Below, piece after piece: positions 22,932 to 33,414 of a DNA stretch of 64,000 bases. The position numbers and the translations under genes were made by a program. Source of the DNA: Whitmania pigra. Lineage: Eukaryota > Annelida > Clitellata > Hirudinida > Haemopidae. The DNA lies in contig JAJTWR010000302.1 in the NCBI GenBank assembly GCA_021613335.1, positions 627,501 through 691,500 on the forward strand, written 5' to 3'. The number at the start of each line of letters is the position of its first letter. The stretch's first letter is position 1. The notes under the pieces were generated by a model, which saw only the letters and a list, made by a program, of their open reading frames with translations, was not told the DNA's origin and searched no databases.

Positions 22932-23429
22932 ATGCATCGTCGCGCAACTGTACATTCTCAAATTCGGTATAGGGATTCTAGGAAGCAGAATACTAAAAAG
23001 AATTGCAATTCACCACCAATATGTCAATTATGTTTACGAAATATCTACGATGTAGGCATGATTGATTCATGCACTCATCGCTTCTGCTATCAGTGCATTA
23101 TTACTAGGTCGGAAACCAATAGAGAATGTTTCATATGCGGTGGACAATTCTCCCAAATTTACTACAACTTTAGTTCCCCTAATGCGCTACACCCTTCAGA
23201 AATTAATGCGCGGACAAGGACAAAGCTTTATGAGACGATCACCTTGTTAGATTTGGACCAGCCAGATTTGAAACAACAACCTCAAGATTTTGAGAAAGAA
23301 GACCATTTTTTGTACCATTATGCAGAGTATGAGGAAATGGACGAAAAATGTTGGCGATTTTGCAAAGCTTTATCTAAACTTTACAAGCTCAAAATTGAAT
23401 TATCCCATGCGGATCAGGCATATAACTGA
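22932..23429 (+). CDS. RING protein of the tandem array, copy C2
   Basis: The coding sequence is identical in translation to C1 (165 residues). The upstream region differs: it has the second promoter version (CTCTACAGAGTTAAGCGG) and GAATCTTTTAATAGC instead of GAATCTATTAATAGC. GGATCTTT again precedes the ATG by about 30 bp. Perfect identity with C1 and C3 means duplication or gene conversion was very recent, or that the array was expanded during assembly. Confidence 0.82.
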   Translation: MHRRATVHSQIRYRDSRKQNTKKNCNSPPICQLCLRNIYDVGMIDSCTHRFCYQCIITRSETNRECFICGGQFSQIYYNFSSPNALHPSEINARTRTKLYETITLLDLDQPDLKQQPQDFEKEDHFLYHYAEYEEMDEKCWRFCKALSKLYKLKIELSHADQAYN

Positions 23430-24092
23430 TATAACCTTTGAAACGTTTGAAAGTTGATTTTAAATTAAGAAAATAAAATTTTTGCTTTTTAAATTTATGG
23501 CTTTGTTGATCGTTAAATCATGGAAAAGAAAATAAAATTATGAAATTAATAAAATTTTATTCAATTGGATTGTTCAACTAACATCATATTTTCTAACAAT
23601 ATTTATCATAACAATTATTTATAGTGGTTATAAACATTTGGATATATATAATCACTCGGACATTTTGCTTCAATGTTGAATTTAAACTCTATTTGAACAT
23701 GATGATTAAATAAAAAATAAATCTAAATAAAATGCACAGTTAAGTGATTATGTGTTTAATATCTTTAGCCAAAAAAAGGGGTCTATAGGTGCGTGTTATA
23801 ATAGTTTGCGTGTTTTCTAAATGTTTATACAAAATGGAAAAATTGCGTGTTAAATTCGTGAAAATATTACTAGAGTTCACTAAAAGACTCTACAGAGTTA
23901 AGCGGATGTCAATACCAAGAAAGGATTTATAATTCAGTCTTACAAAAATCTTTTAATAAAATGAAATAAATTTTTAAAATCTGATTAAGTTTTAAAAATA
24001 ATTTCATTCAATTTTAATTGCCAACAACATTCCAGAATCTTTTAATAGCTACTTGGATCTTTAATACTTGAACATACATTATTGTCTTTAAA

Positions 24093-24590
24093 ATGCATCG
24101 TCGCGCAACTGTACATTCTCAAATTCGGTATAGGGATTCTAGGAAGCAGAATACTAAAAAGAATTGCAATTCACCACCAATATGTCAATTATGTTTACGA
24201 AATATCTACGATGTAGGCATGATTGATTCATGCACTCATCGCTTCTGCTATCAGTGCATTATTACTAGGTCGGAAACCAATAGAGAATGTTTCATATGCG
24301 GTGGACAATTCTCCCAAATTTACTACAACTTTAGTTCCCCTAATGCGCTACACCCTTCAGAAATTAATGCGCGGACAAGGACAAAGCTTTATGAGACGAT
24401 CACCTTGTTAGATTTGGACCAGCCAGATTTGAAACAACAACCTCAAGATTTTGAGAAAGAAGACCATTTTTTGTACCATTATGCAGAGTATGAGGAAATG
24501 GACGAAAAATGTTGGCGATTTTGCAAAGCTTTATCTAAACTTTACAAGCTCAAAATTGAATTATCCCATGCGGATCAGGCATATAACTGA
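24093..24590 (+). CDS. RING protein of the tandem array, copy C3
   Basis: 165 residues, the same protein as C1 and C2. The flank matches C2 except for small indels, for example in the A-run at about 24,932 and a TTTAAATTTAAG versus TTTAAATTAAG difference after the stop codon. These small differences argue that C2 and C3 are real separate copies rather than one collapsed or repeated contig piece. Confidence 0.8.
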   Translation: MHRRATVHSQIRYRDSRKQNTKKNCNSPPICQLCLRNIYDVGMIDSCTHRFCYQCIITRSETNRECFICGGQFSQIYYNFSSPNALHPSEINARTRTKLYETITLLDLDQPDLKQQPQDFEKEDHFLYHYAEYEEMDEKCWRFCKALSKLYKLKIELSHADQAYN

Positions 24591-25255
24591 TATAACCTTT
24601 GAAACGTTTGAAAGTTGATTTTAAATTTAAGAAAATAAAATTTTTGCTTTTTAAATTTATGGCTTTGTTGATCGTTAAATCATGGAAAAGAAAATAAAAT
24701 TATGAAATTAATAAAATTTTATTCAATTGGATTGTTCAACTAACATCATATTTTCTAACAATATTTATCATAACAATTATTTATAGTGGTTATAAACATT
24801 TGGATATATATAATCACTCGGACATTTTGCTTCAATGTTGAATTTAAACTCTATTTGAACATGATGATTAAATAAAAAATAAATCTAAATAAAATGCACA
24901 GTTAAGTGATTATGTGTTTAATATCTTTAGCCAAAAAAAAGGGGTCTATAGGTGCGTGTTATAATAGTTTGCGTGTTTTCTAAATGTTTATACAAAATGG
25001 AAAAATTGCGTGTTAAATTCGTGAAAATATTACTAGAGTTCACTAAAAGACTCTACAGAGTTAAGCGGATGTCAATACCAAGAAAGGATTTATAATTCAG
25101 TCTTACAAAAATCTTTTAATAAAATGAAATAAATTTTTAAAATCTGATTAAGTTTTAAAAATAATTTCATTCAATTTTAATTGCCAACAACATTCCAGAA
25201 TCTATTAATAGCTACTTGGATCTTTAATACTTGAACATACATTATTGTCTTTAAA

Positions 25256-25752
25256 ATGCATCGTCGCGCAACTGTACATTCTCAAATTCGGTATAGGGAT
25301 TCTAGGAAGCAGAATACTAAAAAGAATTGCAATTCACCACCAATATGTCAATTATGTTTACGAAATATCTACGATGTAGGCATGATTGATTCATGCACTC
25401 ATCGCTTCTGCTATCAGTGCATTATTACTAGGTCGGAAACCAATAGAGAATGTTTCATATGCGGTGGACAATTTCCCAAATTTACTACAACTTTAGTTCC
25501 CCTAATGCGCTACACCCTTCAGAAATTAATGCGCGGACAAGGACAAAGCTTTATGAGACGATCACCTTGTTAGATTTGGACCAGCCAGATTTGAAACAAC
25601 AACCTCAAGATTTTGAGAAAGAAGACCATTTTTTTTACCATTATGCAGAGTATGAGGAAATGGACGAAAAATGTTGGCGATTTTGCAAAGCTTTATCTAA
25701 ACTTTACAAGCTCAAAATTGAATTATCCCATGCGGATCAGGCATATAACTGA
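25256..25752 (+). pseudogene. RING array copy C4, frameshifted just after the RING
   Basis: The first 73 residues match C1-C3, including the whole RING. At about 25,470 one base is missing (GACAATTTCCCAAA versus GACAATTCTCCCAAA), so the frame switches and stops after 105 residues. The rest of the original frame (SQIYYNF ... HADQAYN) is intact at 25,470-25,752 with one F for L change (HFFYHY). A RING-only 105-residue product ending MRRSPC is still possible. Confidence 0.85.
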
Positions 25753-26414
25753 TATAACCTTTGAAACGTTTGAAAGTTGATTTTAAATTTAAGAAAATAA
25801 AATTTTTGCTTTTTAAATTTATGGCTTTGTTGATCGTTAAATCATGGAAAAGAAAATAAAATTATGAAATTAATAAAATTTTATTCAATTGGATTGTTCA
25901 ACTAACACCATATTTTCTAACAATATTTATCATAACAATTATTTATAGTGGTTATAAACATTTGGATATATATAATCACTCGGACATTTTGCTTCAATGT
26001 TGAATTTAAACTCTATTTGAACATGACGATTAAATAAAAAATAAATCTAAATAAAATGCACAGTTAAGTGATTATGTGTTTAATATCTTTAGCCAAAAAA
26101 AAGGGGTCTATAGGTGCGTGTTATAATAGTTTGCGTGTTTTCTAAATGTTTATACAAAATGGAAAAATTGCATGTTAAGTTCGTCCGCGTGTTCGTGAAA
26201 ATATTACTAGAGTTCACTTAAAGACTGCAGATTTAATCGGGTATCTATACCAAGAGAAGATTTATAATTCAACCTTAAAAAAATCGTTTAATAAAATGAA
26301 ATTAATTTTTAAAATCTGATTAAGATTTAAAAATAATGAAATTAATTGAAATAATTTCATTCATTTTTAATTGCCTACTATAATTAATAAAATCTATTAT
26401 AATATATTATTTAT

Positions 26415-26445
<31 letters not shown>

Positions 26446-26831
26446 AAATAATACATAATTTGTTAAGAAGACTTGGAAAAGAACAAACATAAAGTATATT
26501 TAATTTATCGATTATGCAAAAAGGGTAACACAATTTAGACTTAATATATTTCATTCAATTCCAATTATGAATATCAATAGTAATTTAACGCTAAAGATGT
26601 TTTGTAACTTTTTTAACTTAGCTTTTTATCTCTAAAAAATAATTTGCTTCTTGAGATTGTTGAAATTAATTGAATTAAATTTAATTTTAAACGCCAATAA
26701 AATTTTAAAATGATATATCTTCATATTTAGGATCTTCTATTTTCAAAGTCGACTGCATGGCTCATTACTTACAATATTGCAATATTACATTATACATTAT
26801 ACATTATACATTAATAAGCAATATAAAAAAG

Positions 26832-27374
26832 ATGCCTGGCTCTGAACAACAACAACAACAACAACAACAACAGCAGTTAAGATTTACTTTCGACGACTTT
26901 GTACTTGGATCTGCGTACAATAAATCACAAGGTCAAAAATCCGACGCTTGCAATGCAACGCCAACTGCGGAGCGAGTTTTGAAAGCTCTCAAACAACTCC
27001 AAGTTGTTAAGGAGCAACTTATCGAGGATGCAATTCCAAAGTATCCTTGCTTGATTTGTTTAAATGAATTCAAAATCCTTAGCAAAATTGACTGCTGCAA
27101 TCATGGATTTTGTATCGAGTGCATAGAGATGTGGACCAAAAAGAGCAACACTTGTCCTGTCTGCAGGAAGGAAGTCAAAAAGATAATCTACGATAAACCT
27201 AACAGCACAAACAAAGTCGAAAATAATGCTCCTGCTGACGATCTATCAAATACAAGTACAGTGGCTGATCAAGAATACTCTTACAGGAGGGGCCACAAAC
27301 TGCAATCAGGGATCGCATCTAAGAACCAGAGAACACCGGTTCTAACTTTTTTGTCCAAAGTGGTGAATTACTGA
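26832..27374 (+). CDS. polyglutamine RING protein, copy D1
   Basis: Single exon of 180 residues, starting MPGSEQ then a run of about ten Gln. I chose 26,832 over the in-frame ATG at 26,757 because the segment between them is not conserved in frame in copy D2, and because MPGSEQ is shared. The RING is at about residues 76-115 (CLICLNEFKILSKIDC ... CNHGFCIEC ... CPVCRKEV), followed by KKIIYDKPNST. The N-terminal half is predicted helical (ERVLKALKQLQVVKEQL). The end is Ser/Thr- and Arg-rich (YSYRRGHKLQSG). GGATCTT at 26,730 lies about 100 bp upstream. The predicted activity is E3 ligase. Confidence 0.8.
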   Translation: MPGSEQQQQQQQQQQLRFTFDDFVLGSAYNKSQGQKSDACNATPTAERVLKALKQLQVVKEQLIEDAIPKYPCLICLNEFKILSKIDCCNHGFCIECIEMWTKKSNTCPVCRKEVKKIIYDKPNSTNKVENNAPADDLSNTSTVADQEYSYRRGHKLQSGIASKNQRTPVLTFLSKVVNY

Positions 27375-28943
27375 AATAATTTAAATCTGTTTTTGTTGGT
27401 TTGAAATAATAAAAAATTCAGTTAAAAATTTAAACCAAAAAGAACAACTTTTATATAATAATAATATTAATAATAATAGTAATAGGTTTAATTAATTTTA
27501 TTTTAAAAGTGTATTTAAATTTTATTTTATAAATGATTTAATTAATTTTCGCTAACATTTTCCATATCACAGGAAGGGCCATGGCCCTATCCCGACCCTC
27601 TAAATCCGCCACTGTTCTAGTACTAACATAGGTAATGTACATGATCAAGGCAGATGGCGCATTTCAAGGTCACTGCATTAAACTATTTGAGATAACGACT
27701 AATATAATTTTTAAAAATTTAATTGATCAATTTACTGAACACAATATTCAGTTTCTTGTAAATGAAGCTACAATAATCAAAATACCAGGGATTTAGGAGA
27801 GACTTATTTTTTATACAAAATTCCAAATTTAAAATCAAATAATTTGGCAGTTCGATAAAAACACGCGATAACACCCATGTTAAATTCGTCCGTGTGTTAA
27901 ATTCGTCCGCGTGTTCGTGAAAATATTACTAGAGTTCACTTAAAGACTGCAGATTTAATCGGGTATCTATACCAAGAGAAGATTTATAATTCAACCTTAA
28001 AAAAATCGTTTAATAAAATGAAAGTAATTTTTAAAATCTGATTAAGAAAAAAATCTGATTAAGTTTTAAAAATAATTTTTTTTCAATTTTAATTGCCTAC
28101 AATAATTAATAAAATCTATTATAATATATTATTTATATAATAATAATAATAATAAAAATAATACATTATTTATTAAGAAGACTTGGAAAAGAACAAACAT
28201 AAAGTATATTTTAATGAATCATTAGTAATGGCAGAGCTAAATTCATTTGGCATATTAAATAAAAATTGCATCTTATAAATAAATAAATAAATAAAAAATA
28301 TTATAAATTTGTGCTCCATTTCTTTAAATAAAAGAAATATAAATCATTTAATTATGACGTTAATGAAATTACATTCAATTGGATCGTTGAACTAACATCA
28401 TATGTTCTAATAATATTTATCATAACAATTGTTTATATTGATTATAAAGACTTGTATCTGTATAATAACCACTCGGACATTTTCCATAATTCGTCTATTT
28501 ATTCCAGTTGAATTTGAAGTCTATTTGAATATGATGACTAAATAAAAAAATAAATCTAAATAAAAGGCACAGTTAAGCGATTATATGTTTATTTTAATTT
28601 CCCGAATGTGATGTATACGTTAATTTATCGATGATGCAAAAAAGGTAACACAATTTAGACTTAATATATTTTATTCAATTCCAATTACGAATATCAATAG
28701 TAATTTAACACTGCCAAAGATGCTTTTTAACATAGCATTTTATCTCTAAAAAATAATTTGCTTCTTGAGATTGTTGAAATTAATTGAATTAAATTTAATT
28801 TTAAACGCCAATAAAATTTTAAAATGATATATCTTCATATTTAGGATCTTCTATTTTCAAAGTCGACTGCATGGCTCATTGCAATACTTACAATATTACA
28901 ATATTACATTATACATTATACATTAATAAGCAATATAAAAAAG
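27375..28943. other. intergenic between D1 and D2 with mosaic repeats
   Basis: From left to right: the 3' half of the D unit to 27,862; a fragment of the C-array promoter version (27,880-28,090) containing GCGTGTTCGTGAAAATATTA; AAT repeats near 28,138; the LINE tail relic at 28,421-28,475; a second C-unit fragment (about 28,505-28,600); and then the next D unit. No gene was seen. Confidence 0.6.
28421..28475 (-). mobile_element. LINE 3'-tail relic closest to the LINE sequence
   Basis: Reads CATAACAATTGTTTATATTG, then GACTTGTATCTGTATAATAACCACTC (in two parts), closer to the intact LINE tail (GACCTGGATCTGTG, TAATAACCACTC) than the relics in the C array. It gives the direction of decay and links D-region and C-region duplications. 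Confidence 0.7.
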
Positions 28944-29477
28944 ATGCCTGGCTCTGAACAACAACAACAACAACAGCAGTCAAGATTTACTTTCGATAAC
29001 TTTGTACTTGGATCTGCGTACAATAAATCACAAGGTCAAAAATCCGACGCTTGCAATGCAACGCCAACTGCGGAGCGAGTTTTGAAAGCTCTCAAACAAC
29101 TCCAAGTTGTTAAGGAGCAACTTATCGAGGATGCAATTCCAAAGTATCCTTGCTTGATTTGTTTAAATGAATTCAAAATCCTTAGCAAAATTGACTGCTG
29201 CAATCATGGATTTTGTATCGAGTGCATAGAGATGTGGACCAAAAAGAGCAACACTTGTCCTGTCTGCAGGAAGGAAGTCAAAAAGATAATCTACGATAAA
29301 CCTAACAGCACAAACAAAGTCGAAAATAATGCTCCTGCGGACGATCTATCAAATACAAGTACAGTGGCTGATCAAGAATACTCTTACAGGAGGGGCCACA
29401 AACTGCAATCAGGGATCGCATCTAAGAACCAGAGAACACCGGTTCTAACATTTTTGTCCAAAGTGGTGAATTACTGA
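28944..29477 (+). CDS. polyglutamine RING protein, copy D2
   Basis: Single exon of 177 residues. It differs from D1 by a shorter Gln run (seven), S for L after the run, and DNF for DDF at about residue 19; the RING and tail are identical. The ATG used here has no longer in-frame extension, which supports the same start in D1. GGATCTT lies at 28,844-28,850. Confidence 0.82.
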   Translation: MPGSEQQQQQQQSRFTFDNFVLGSAYNKSQGQKSDACNATPTAERVLKALKQLQVVKEQLIEDAIPKYPCLICLNEFKILSKIDCCNHGFCIECIEMWTKKSNTCPVCRKEVKKIIYDKPNSTNKVENNAPADDLSNTSTVADQEYSYRRGHKLQSGIASKNQRTPVLTFLSKVVNY

Positions 29478-30071
29478 AATAATTTAAATCTGTTTTGGTT
29501 GGTTTAAAATAATAAAAAATTCAGTTAAAAATTCAAACAAAAAAGAGTAACTTTTATATAATAATAGATTTAATTAATTTTATTTTTAAAGTGATTTAAA
29601 TTTTATTTTATAAATGATTTAATTAATTTTCTCTAACATTTTCCATATCACAGGAAGGGCCATGGCCTTATCCCGACTCTCTAAATCCGCCACTGTTCTA
29701 GTACTAACATAGGTAATGTACATGATCAAGGCAGATGGCGCATTTCAAGGTCACTGCATTAAACCATTTTCAGATAACGACTAATATAATTTTTAAAAAT
29801 TTAATTAATCAATTTACTGAACACAATTTTCAGTTTCTTGTAAATGAAGCTACAATAATCACAATACCAGGGATTTGGGAGAGACTTATTTTTTATACAA
29901 AATTCCAAATTTGAAATCAAATAATTTGGCAGTTCGATAAAAATATTTTATTAGCTAATAACACTACAAAAAACGTATTAACATTCATTCACGCATAAAA
30001 AGATATAAAGAATTGTTCATTAATGAAACATTCAAAAAATCGCCAAGCTTTGTAATAATAATAATAATAAC

Positions 30072-30105
<34 letters not shown>

Positions 30106-30250
30106 TTAATAATAATACTATTAATGATAATTAAGATTAATAATTAGAATCTTTTCTGTTATTACATTCAAAACCAGTAAATCGACCATCACTTTAACAA
30201 AACCAGCGACCATTTAAGAGTTAATAAATATTTCAAAAGCAATTGAGAAA
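29478..30250. other. intergenic spacer with AAT microsatellite
   Basis: Contains the D2 3' flank to about 29,942 and an AAT/ATT microsatellite at about 30,055-30,120. GAATCTTTT at 30,147 lies about 100 bp before the next RING start codon. No other feature. Confidence 0.6.
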
Positions 30251-30790
30251 ATGTCGAACCAAGATTATACGAAACAAGTCAGTTACTCATTTGACGACAT
30301 AGTCGTTGACGATCCGTGCGTCATATGCTTGGATGACATCAAGAATCTCAGCACGACTGACGTCTGCAATCATCGCTTCTGCTTTGAATGCATCGAGCGT
30401 TGGTCCAAAATAAACAGGCAATGTCCATTGTGCAAGAGGGAGTTCATGGAGATATTTTACGATTTCAAGGAGGACAAGACTCACAGTACTATCAGGGCAG
30501 ATGTTCCAATGATACTTGATCTTCTCGATTCTGATGAAGAAGAGATAGAATTTGAGGTTGTAATAGGAGACGTCACACGGAGATTAAGAAGCAACGATTA
30601 TTGGAACTACGTGTTTAGTAGTACTGCCCTTCTGATTGAGAGAATCGATAGTCCCACAAATGATGATGATGATGCATTGAGTAACGACAATGATAATTCC
30701 ACATCTATGGAGAGAGATATTGAAGAGGTCCACCATATAGATGGTAACATCCAACTCGTTGAACAACATGAAGGAGATGTCAGCTCATAG
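30251..30790 (+). CDS. FDDIVVDD-type RING protein, copy E1, with early stop
   Basis: Single exon of 179 residues, starting MSNQDYTKQVSYS. The signature FDDIVVDDPCVICLDDIKNL leads into the RING (CNHRFCFEC, CPLCKREF) and EIFYDFKEDKTHST. Then comes an acidic segment (LLDSDEEEIEFEVVIGDVT) and a short Asp/Asn patch. It stops at TAG after GDVSS; the codons beyond (DGDLDNDA.YEV) match the tail of copy E4, where the same position reads SSSDGDLDNDA. So the stop is new in this copy and shortens the protein. The likely role is a RING E3 ligase. It lacks the 5' GCGCATATTCAAAA block of E2-E5. Confidence 0.82.
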   Translation: MSNQDYTKQVSYSFDDIVVDDPCVICLDDIKNLSTTDVCNHRFCFECIERWSKINRQCPLCKREFMEIFYDFKEDKTHSTIRADVPMILDLLDSDEEEIEFEVVIGDVTRRLRSNDYWNYVFSSTALLIERIDSPTNDDDDALSNDNDNSTSMERDIEEVHHIDGNIQLVEQHEGDVSS

Positions 30791-30946
30791 GATGGAGATC
30801 TTGATAATGATGCAGTTTATGAGGTCATAAGCTTATGAGAATATATAACATTGAAAATATAAAAAAAATAATAATGATCAAAATATAATCACAAAATTAT
30901 AAAAAAAAAATAACAAAAATATTAATTAAAAATATTTTTATATTTG

Positions 30947-31090
30947 GGATCTTTTTCATACTCTTTGACGACCGCGCATATTCAAAACTATTCCATTAGA
31001 CACTCAAAATCTTGCACTGGTTGTGGCACATACTTCGTCTTAAATCTCAATTCACCAGATTCATTTGTATCAAATCATTTTACACCAAAC
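30947..31090 (+). promoter_or_regulatory. conserved 5' block of FDDIVVDD RING genes (copy E2)
   Basis: GGATCTTTTT at 30,947 is followed 16 nt later by GCGCATATTCAAAA (30,973), then a conserved stretch ending CACCAAACATG. The same order and nearly the same spacing occur before copies E3, E4 and E5. Likely core promoter plus 5' UTR; the exact start site is unknown. Confidence 0.55.
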
Positions 31091-31603
31091 ATGTCGGATG
31101 CAAATATACAAAACGATATCTCATTTGACGACATAGTCGTTGACGATCCCTGCGTCGTATGCTTGGATGACATCAAGAATCTCAGCACGACTGACGTCTG
31201 CAATCATCGCTTCTGTTTTGAATGCATCGAGCGCTGGTCCAAAATAAACAGGCAATGTCCATTGTGCAAGAGGAAGTTCATGGAGATATTTTATGATTTC
31301 AAAGAGGACAAGACTCACAGTACTCTGGCAATAGAGCCTCCGTTGAATTTTGATAATCTTTCCGTTTTAGAAAACGCAGATGACGGCGGATTTGAGATGA
31401 GAATCGGTGGTATCCTCCAAGATATTGTAAACCGCTTGCAACTCGAAAGTTCCGCTAATGAGGATAATAACGATGCATTCAATAACGATAATGATAATGA
31501 TGATGTTAATAATGATGATGTTAATAATGATGATAATAATGATGATAATGGTAATGTTAATAATGATGATAATGCGCCACGCGTAAGACTTCAAACAAAT
31601 TAA
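31091..31603 (+). CDS. FDDIVVDD-type RING protein, copy E2
   Basis: Single exon of 170 residues from MSDANIQNDIS; the ATG at 31,091 is preferred over an upstream in-frame ATG because E3-E5 start at the equivalent site. The RING (CVVCLDDIKNL ... CNHRFCFEC ... CPLCKRKF) is followed by EIFYDFKEDKTHST. The tail is made of Asn-Asp repeats encoded by GATAAT and GATGTT units (NDDVNNDDVNNDDNND), ending APRVRLQTN. Poly(A) signal AATAAA at 31,665. Likely a RING E3 ligase with a disordered acidic tail. Confidence 0.83.
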   Translation: MSDANIQNDISFDDIVVDDPCVVCLDDIKNLSTTDVCNHRFCFECIERWSKINRQCPLCKRKFMEIFYDFKEDKTHSTLAIEPPLNFDNLSVLENADDGGFEMRIGGILQDIVNRLQLESSANEDNNDAFNNDNDNDDVNNDDVNNDDNNDDNGNVNNDDNAPRVRLQTN

Positions 31604-32081
31604 GTATTATCACCGCTTCAGCAATGTTCATTTTATAATTATAATTATTATCTTTGAGATTGAAAATAAAAAGCGAACGTTATTCACAAAATTGTTGTCT
31701 TTTGAAGTTCATGACTTTGTCTTTAATAATCAAGAAAATATGTAAAATAAGCCCAATTAATTTTTTAACAGCGATAATTAAACCGGAATGATTTTTGGCC
31801 GGGAAAATTGATATTGTGCCTTTTAATGTTAGGATAGTGTAATATTAAGCTTTTGATCAATTGGCAGGAATTCCAGATCGATTCATAGTGATGTTGTGAT
31901 TATAACACTATTGTTATAACATGTTATTTAACATATAAATTATCATTAAAACAGTAATAATTATTTCAAATGTCTGAATATTAATTAAATTAGAATTAAA
32001 TGAAAAAACTGCCCATCGCTTGTTATTTTTGTAATAGCTAAAAAATTAACAAAAACTATAAATATATTTTTTTAATATTTA

Positions 32082-32230
32082 GAATCTTTTTTTCATACCT
32101 CGTTGGCGAACGCGCATATTCAAAACTATTCCATTATAGACAGCCAAAATCTTGCATTGCTTGTGGCACATACTTTGTCTTAAATCTCAATTCATCAGAT
32201 TCATTTGTATCAAAACATTTCACACCAAAC
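32082..32230 (+). promoter_or_regulatory. conserved 5' block of RING copy E3
   Basis: GAATCTTTT at 32,082, GCGCATATTCAAAA at 32,112, then a shared leader to the ATG at 32,231. A TATAAATA sequence at about 32,057 lies upstream. Confidence 0.5.
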
Positions 32231-32755
32231 ATGTCGGATTCAAATATACAAAACGATATCTCATTTGACGACATAGTCGTTGACGATCCCTGCGTCATAT
32301 GCTTGGATGACATCAAGAATCTCAGCACGACTGACGTCTGCAATCATCGCTTCTGCTTTGAATGCATCGAGCGTTGGTCCAAAATAAACAGGCAATGTCC
32401 ATTGTGCAAGAGGAAGTTTATGGAGATATTCCACGATTTCAAAAAGGACAAGACTCACAGTACTCTGGAAATAGAGCCTCCGTTGAATTTTGATAATCTT
32501 TCCGATTTAGAAGACGCAGATGACGATGAATTTGAAGTGATAATTGGAGATGTCACCCAAGTTATTATAAACCACTTGCGTTGGAACTTCCCTAATGCAA
32601 CCAGTCCGACTGATGAATTCCAAAGTTACTCTAATGATGATGGTGACAATGTATTCAATAATGATATTGATATTGATATTGATATCGATATCGATAATGA
32701 TAATAATAATAATAATAATAATAATGCGCCACACCAAGGACTTCAAACATATTAA
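32231..32755 (+). CDS. FDDIVVDD-type RING protein, copy E3
   Basis: Single exon of 174 residues. N-terminus and RING match E4 almost exactly (MSDSNIQNDIS ... CPLCKRKF). After the shared PPLNFDNLSDLEDADDDEFE segment, the tail contains an Ile-Asp run from (GATATT)n at about 32,665-32,696, then an Asn run, and ends APHQGLQTY. The tail therefore differs from E2 and E4 mainly by which codon repeat expanded. The likely role is a RING E3 ligase. Confidence 0.83.
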   Translation: MSDSNIQNDISFDDIVVDDPCVICLDDIKNLSTTDVCNHRFCFECIERWSKINRQCPLCKRKFMEIFHDFKKDKTHSTLEIEPPLNFDNLSDLEDADDDEFEVIIGDVTQVIINHLRWNFPNATSPTDEFQSYSNDDGDNVFNNDIDIDIDIDIDNDNNNNNNNNAPHQGLQTY

Positions 32756-33265
32756 GTATCAATACCGCTTCAGCAATGTTCATTTTATAACTATAATTAT
32801 TATCTTTTAGATTGAAAATAAAAAGCGAACGTTATTCACAAAATTGTTGTATTTTGAACTTCATGTCTTTGTATTTACTATCAAGAAAATTTAATTTAAT
32901 GTATTTAAACAATAAATATAAGAAATAAGCGCAATTAATTTTTTAATGGCATTAATTAAACAGGAATGTTTTTGACAAGGTCGGGCCACAAAAAGATGTA
33001 CTGCCTTTTAATGTTACGACAGTGTAATATTAAGCTTTTGATCAATTGGCAGGAATTCCAGATCGATTCATAGTGATGTTGTGATTATAACACTATTGTT
33101 ATAACATGTTATTTAACATATAAATTATCATTAAAACAGTAATAATTATTTCAAATGTCTGAATATTAATTAAATTAGAATTAAATGAAAAACTGCCCAT
33201 CGCTTGTTATTTTTATAATAGCTAAAAAATTAACAAAAACTATAAATATATTTTTTTAATATTTA

Positions 33266-33414
33266 GAATCTTTTTTTCATACCTCGTTGGCGAACGCGCA
33301 TATTCAAAACTATTCCATTATAGACAGCCAAAATCTTGCATTGCTTGTGGCACATACTTTGTCTTAAATCTCAATTCATCAGATTCATTTGTATCAAAAC
33401 ATTTCACACCAAAC
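33266..33414 (+). promoter_or_regulatory. conserved 5' block of RING copy E4
   Basis: GAATCTTTT at 33,266 and GCGCATATTCAAAA at 33,296; the block is nearly identical to that of E3. Confidence 0.5.

Larger units (their letters stand above)
21341..26364 (+). repeat. tandem array of four and a quarter 1.16-kb units, each with one RING gene
   Basis: The landmark GTTGAATTTAAACTCTATTT starts at 21,341, 22,514, 23,675, 24,837 and 25,999, giving periods of 1173, 1161, 1162 and 1162 bp. Units 1 and 5 share one promoter-side version (CTGCAGATTTAATCGGG); units 2-4 share another (CTCTACAGAGTTAAGCGG) with a 12-bp loss. The fifth unit is partial and fades by about 26,364 into sequence also seen near 28,090. 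This pattern fits repeated unequal crossing-over. Confidence 0.95.
26508..29942 (+). repeat. direct duplication of a 1.33-kb polyQ-RING unit
   Basis: 26,508-27,862 and 28,618-29,942 are near-identical direct repeats, each with one RING gene and both flanks, offset by 2,112 bp. The spacer between them (27,863-28,617) holds pieces of the neighbouring 1.16-kb unit, including GTCCGCGTGTTCGTGAAAAT and the LINE tail relic. Duplications of the two families are therefore interleaved. Confidence 0.88.
31780..33414 (+). repeat. direct duplication of flank plus RING gene (E3 to E4)
   Basis: The region before E3 (about 31,800-32,230) recurs before E4 (about 32,985-33,414), offset 1,184 bp, including AAGCTTTTGATCAATTGGCA and ATAACACTATTGTTATAACA. 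The duplicated piece includes the promoter block and gene start; coding tails then diverged by repeat expansion. Confidence 0.88.

Noticed and set aside
26757..26831. Upstream in-frame start adding 25 residues to polyQ RING D1
   Set aside because: The equivalent segment in D2 has an indel and does not keep the frame; both copies share the MPGSEQ start.
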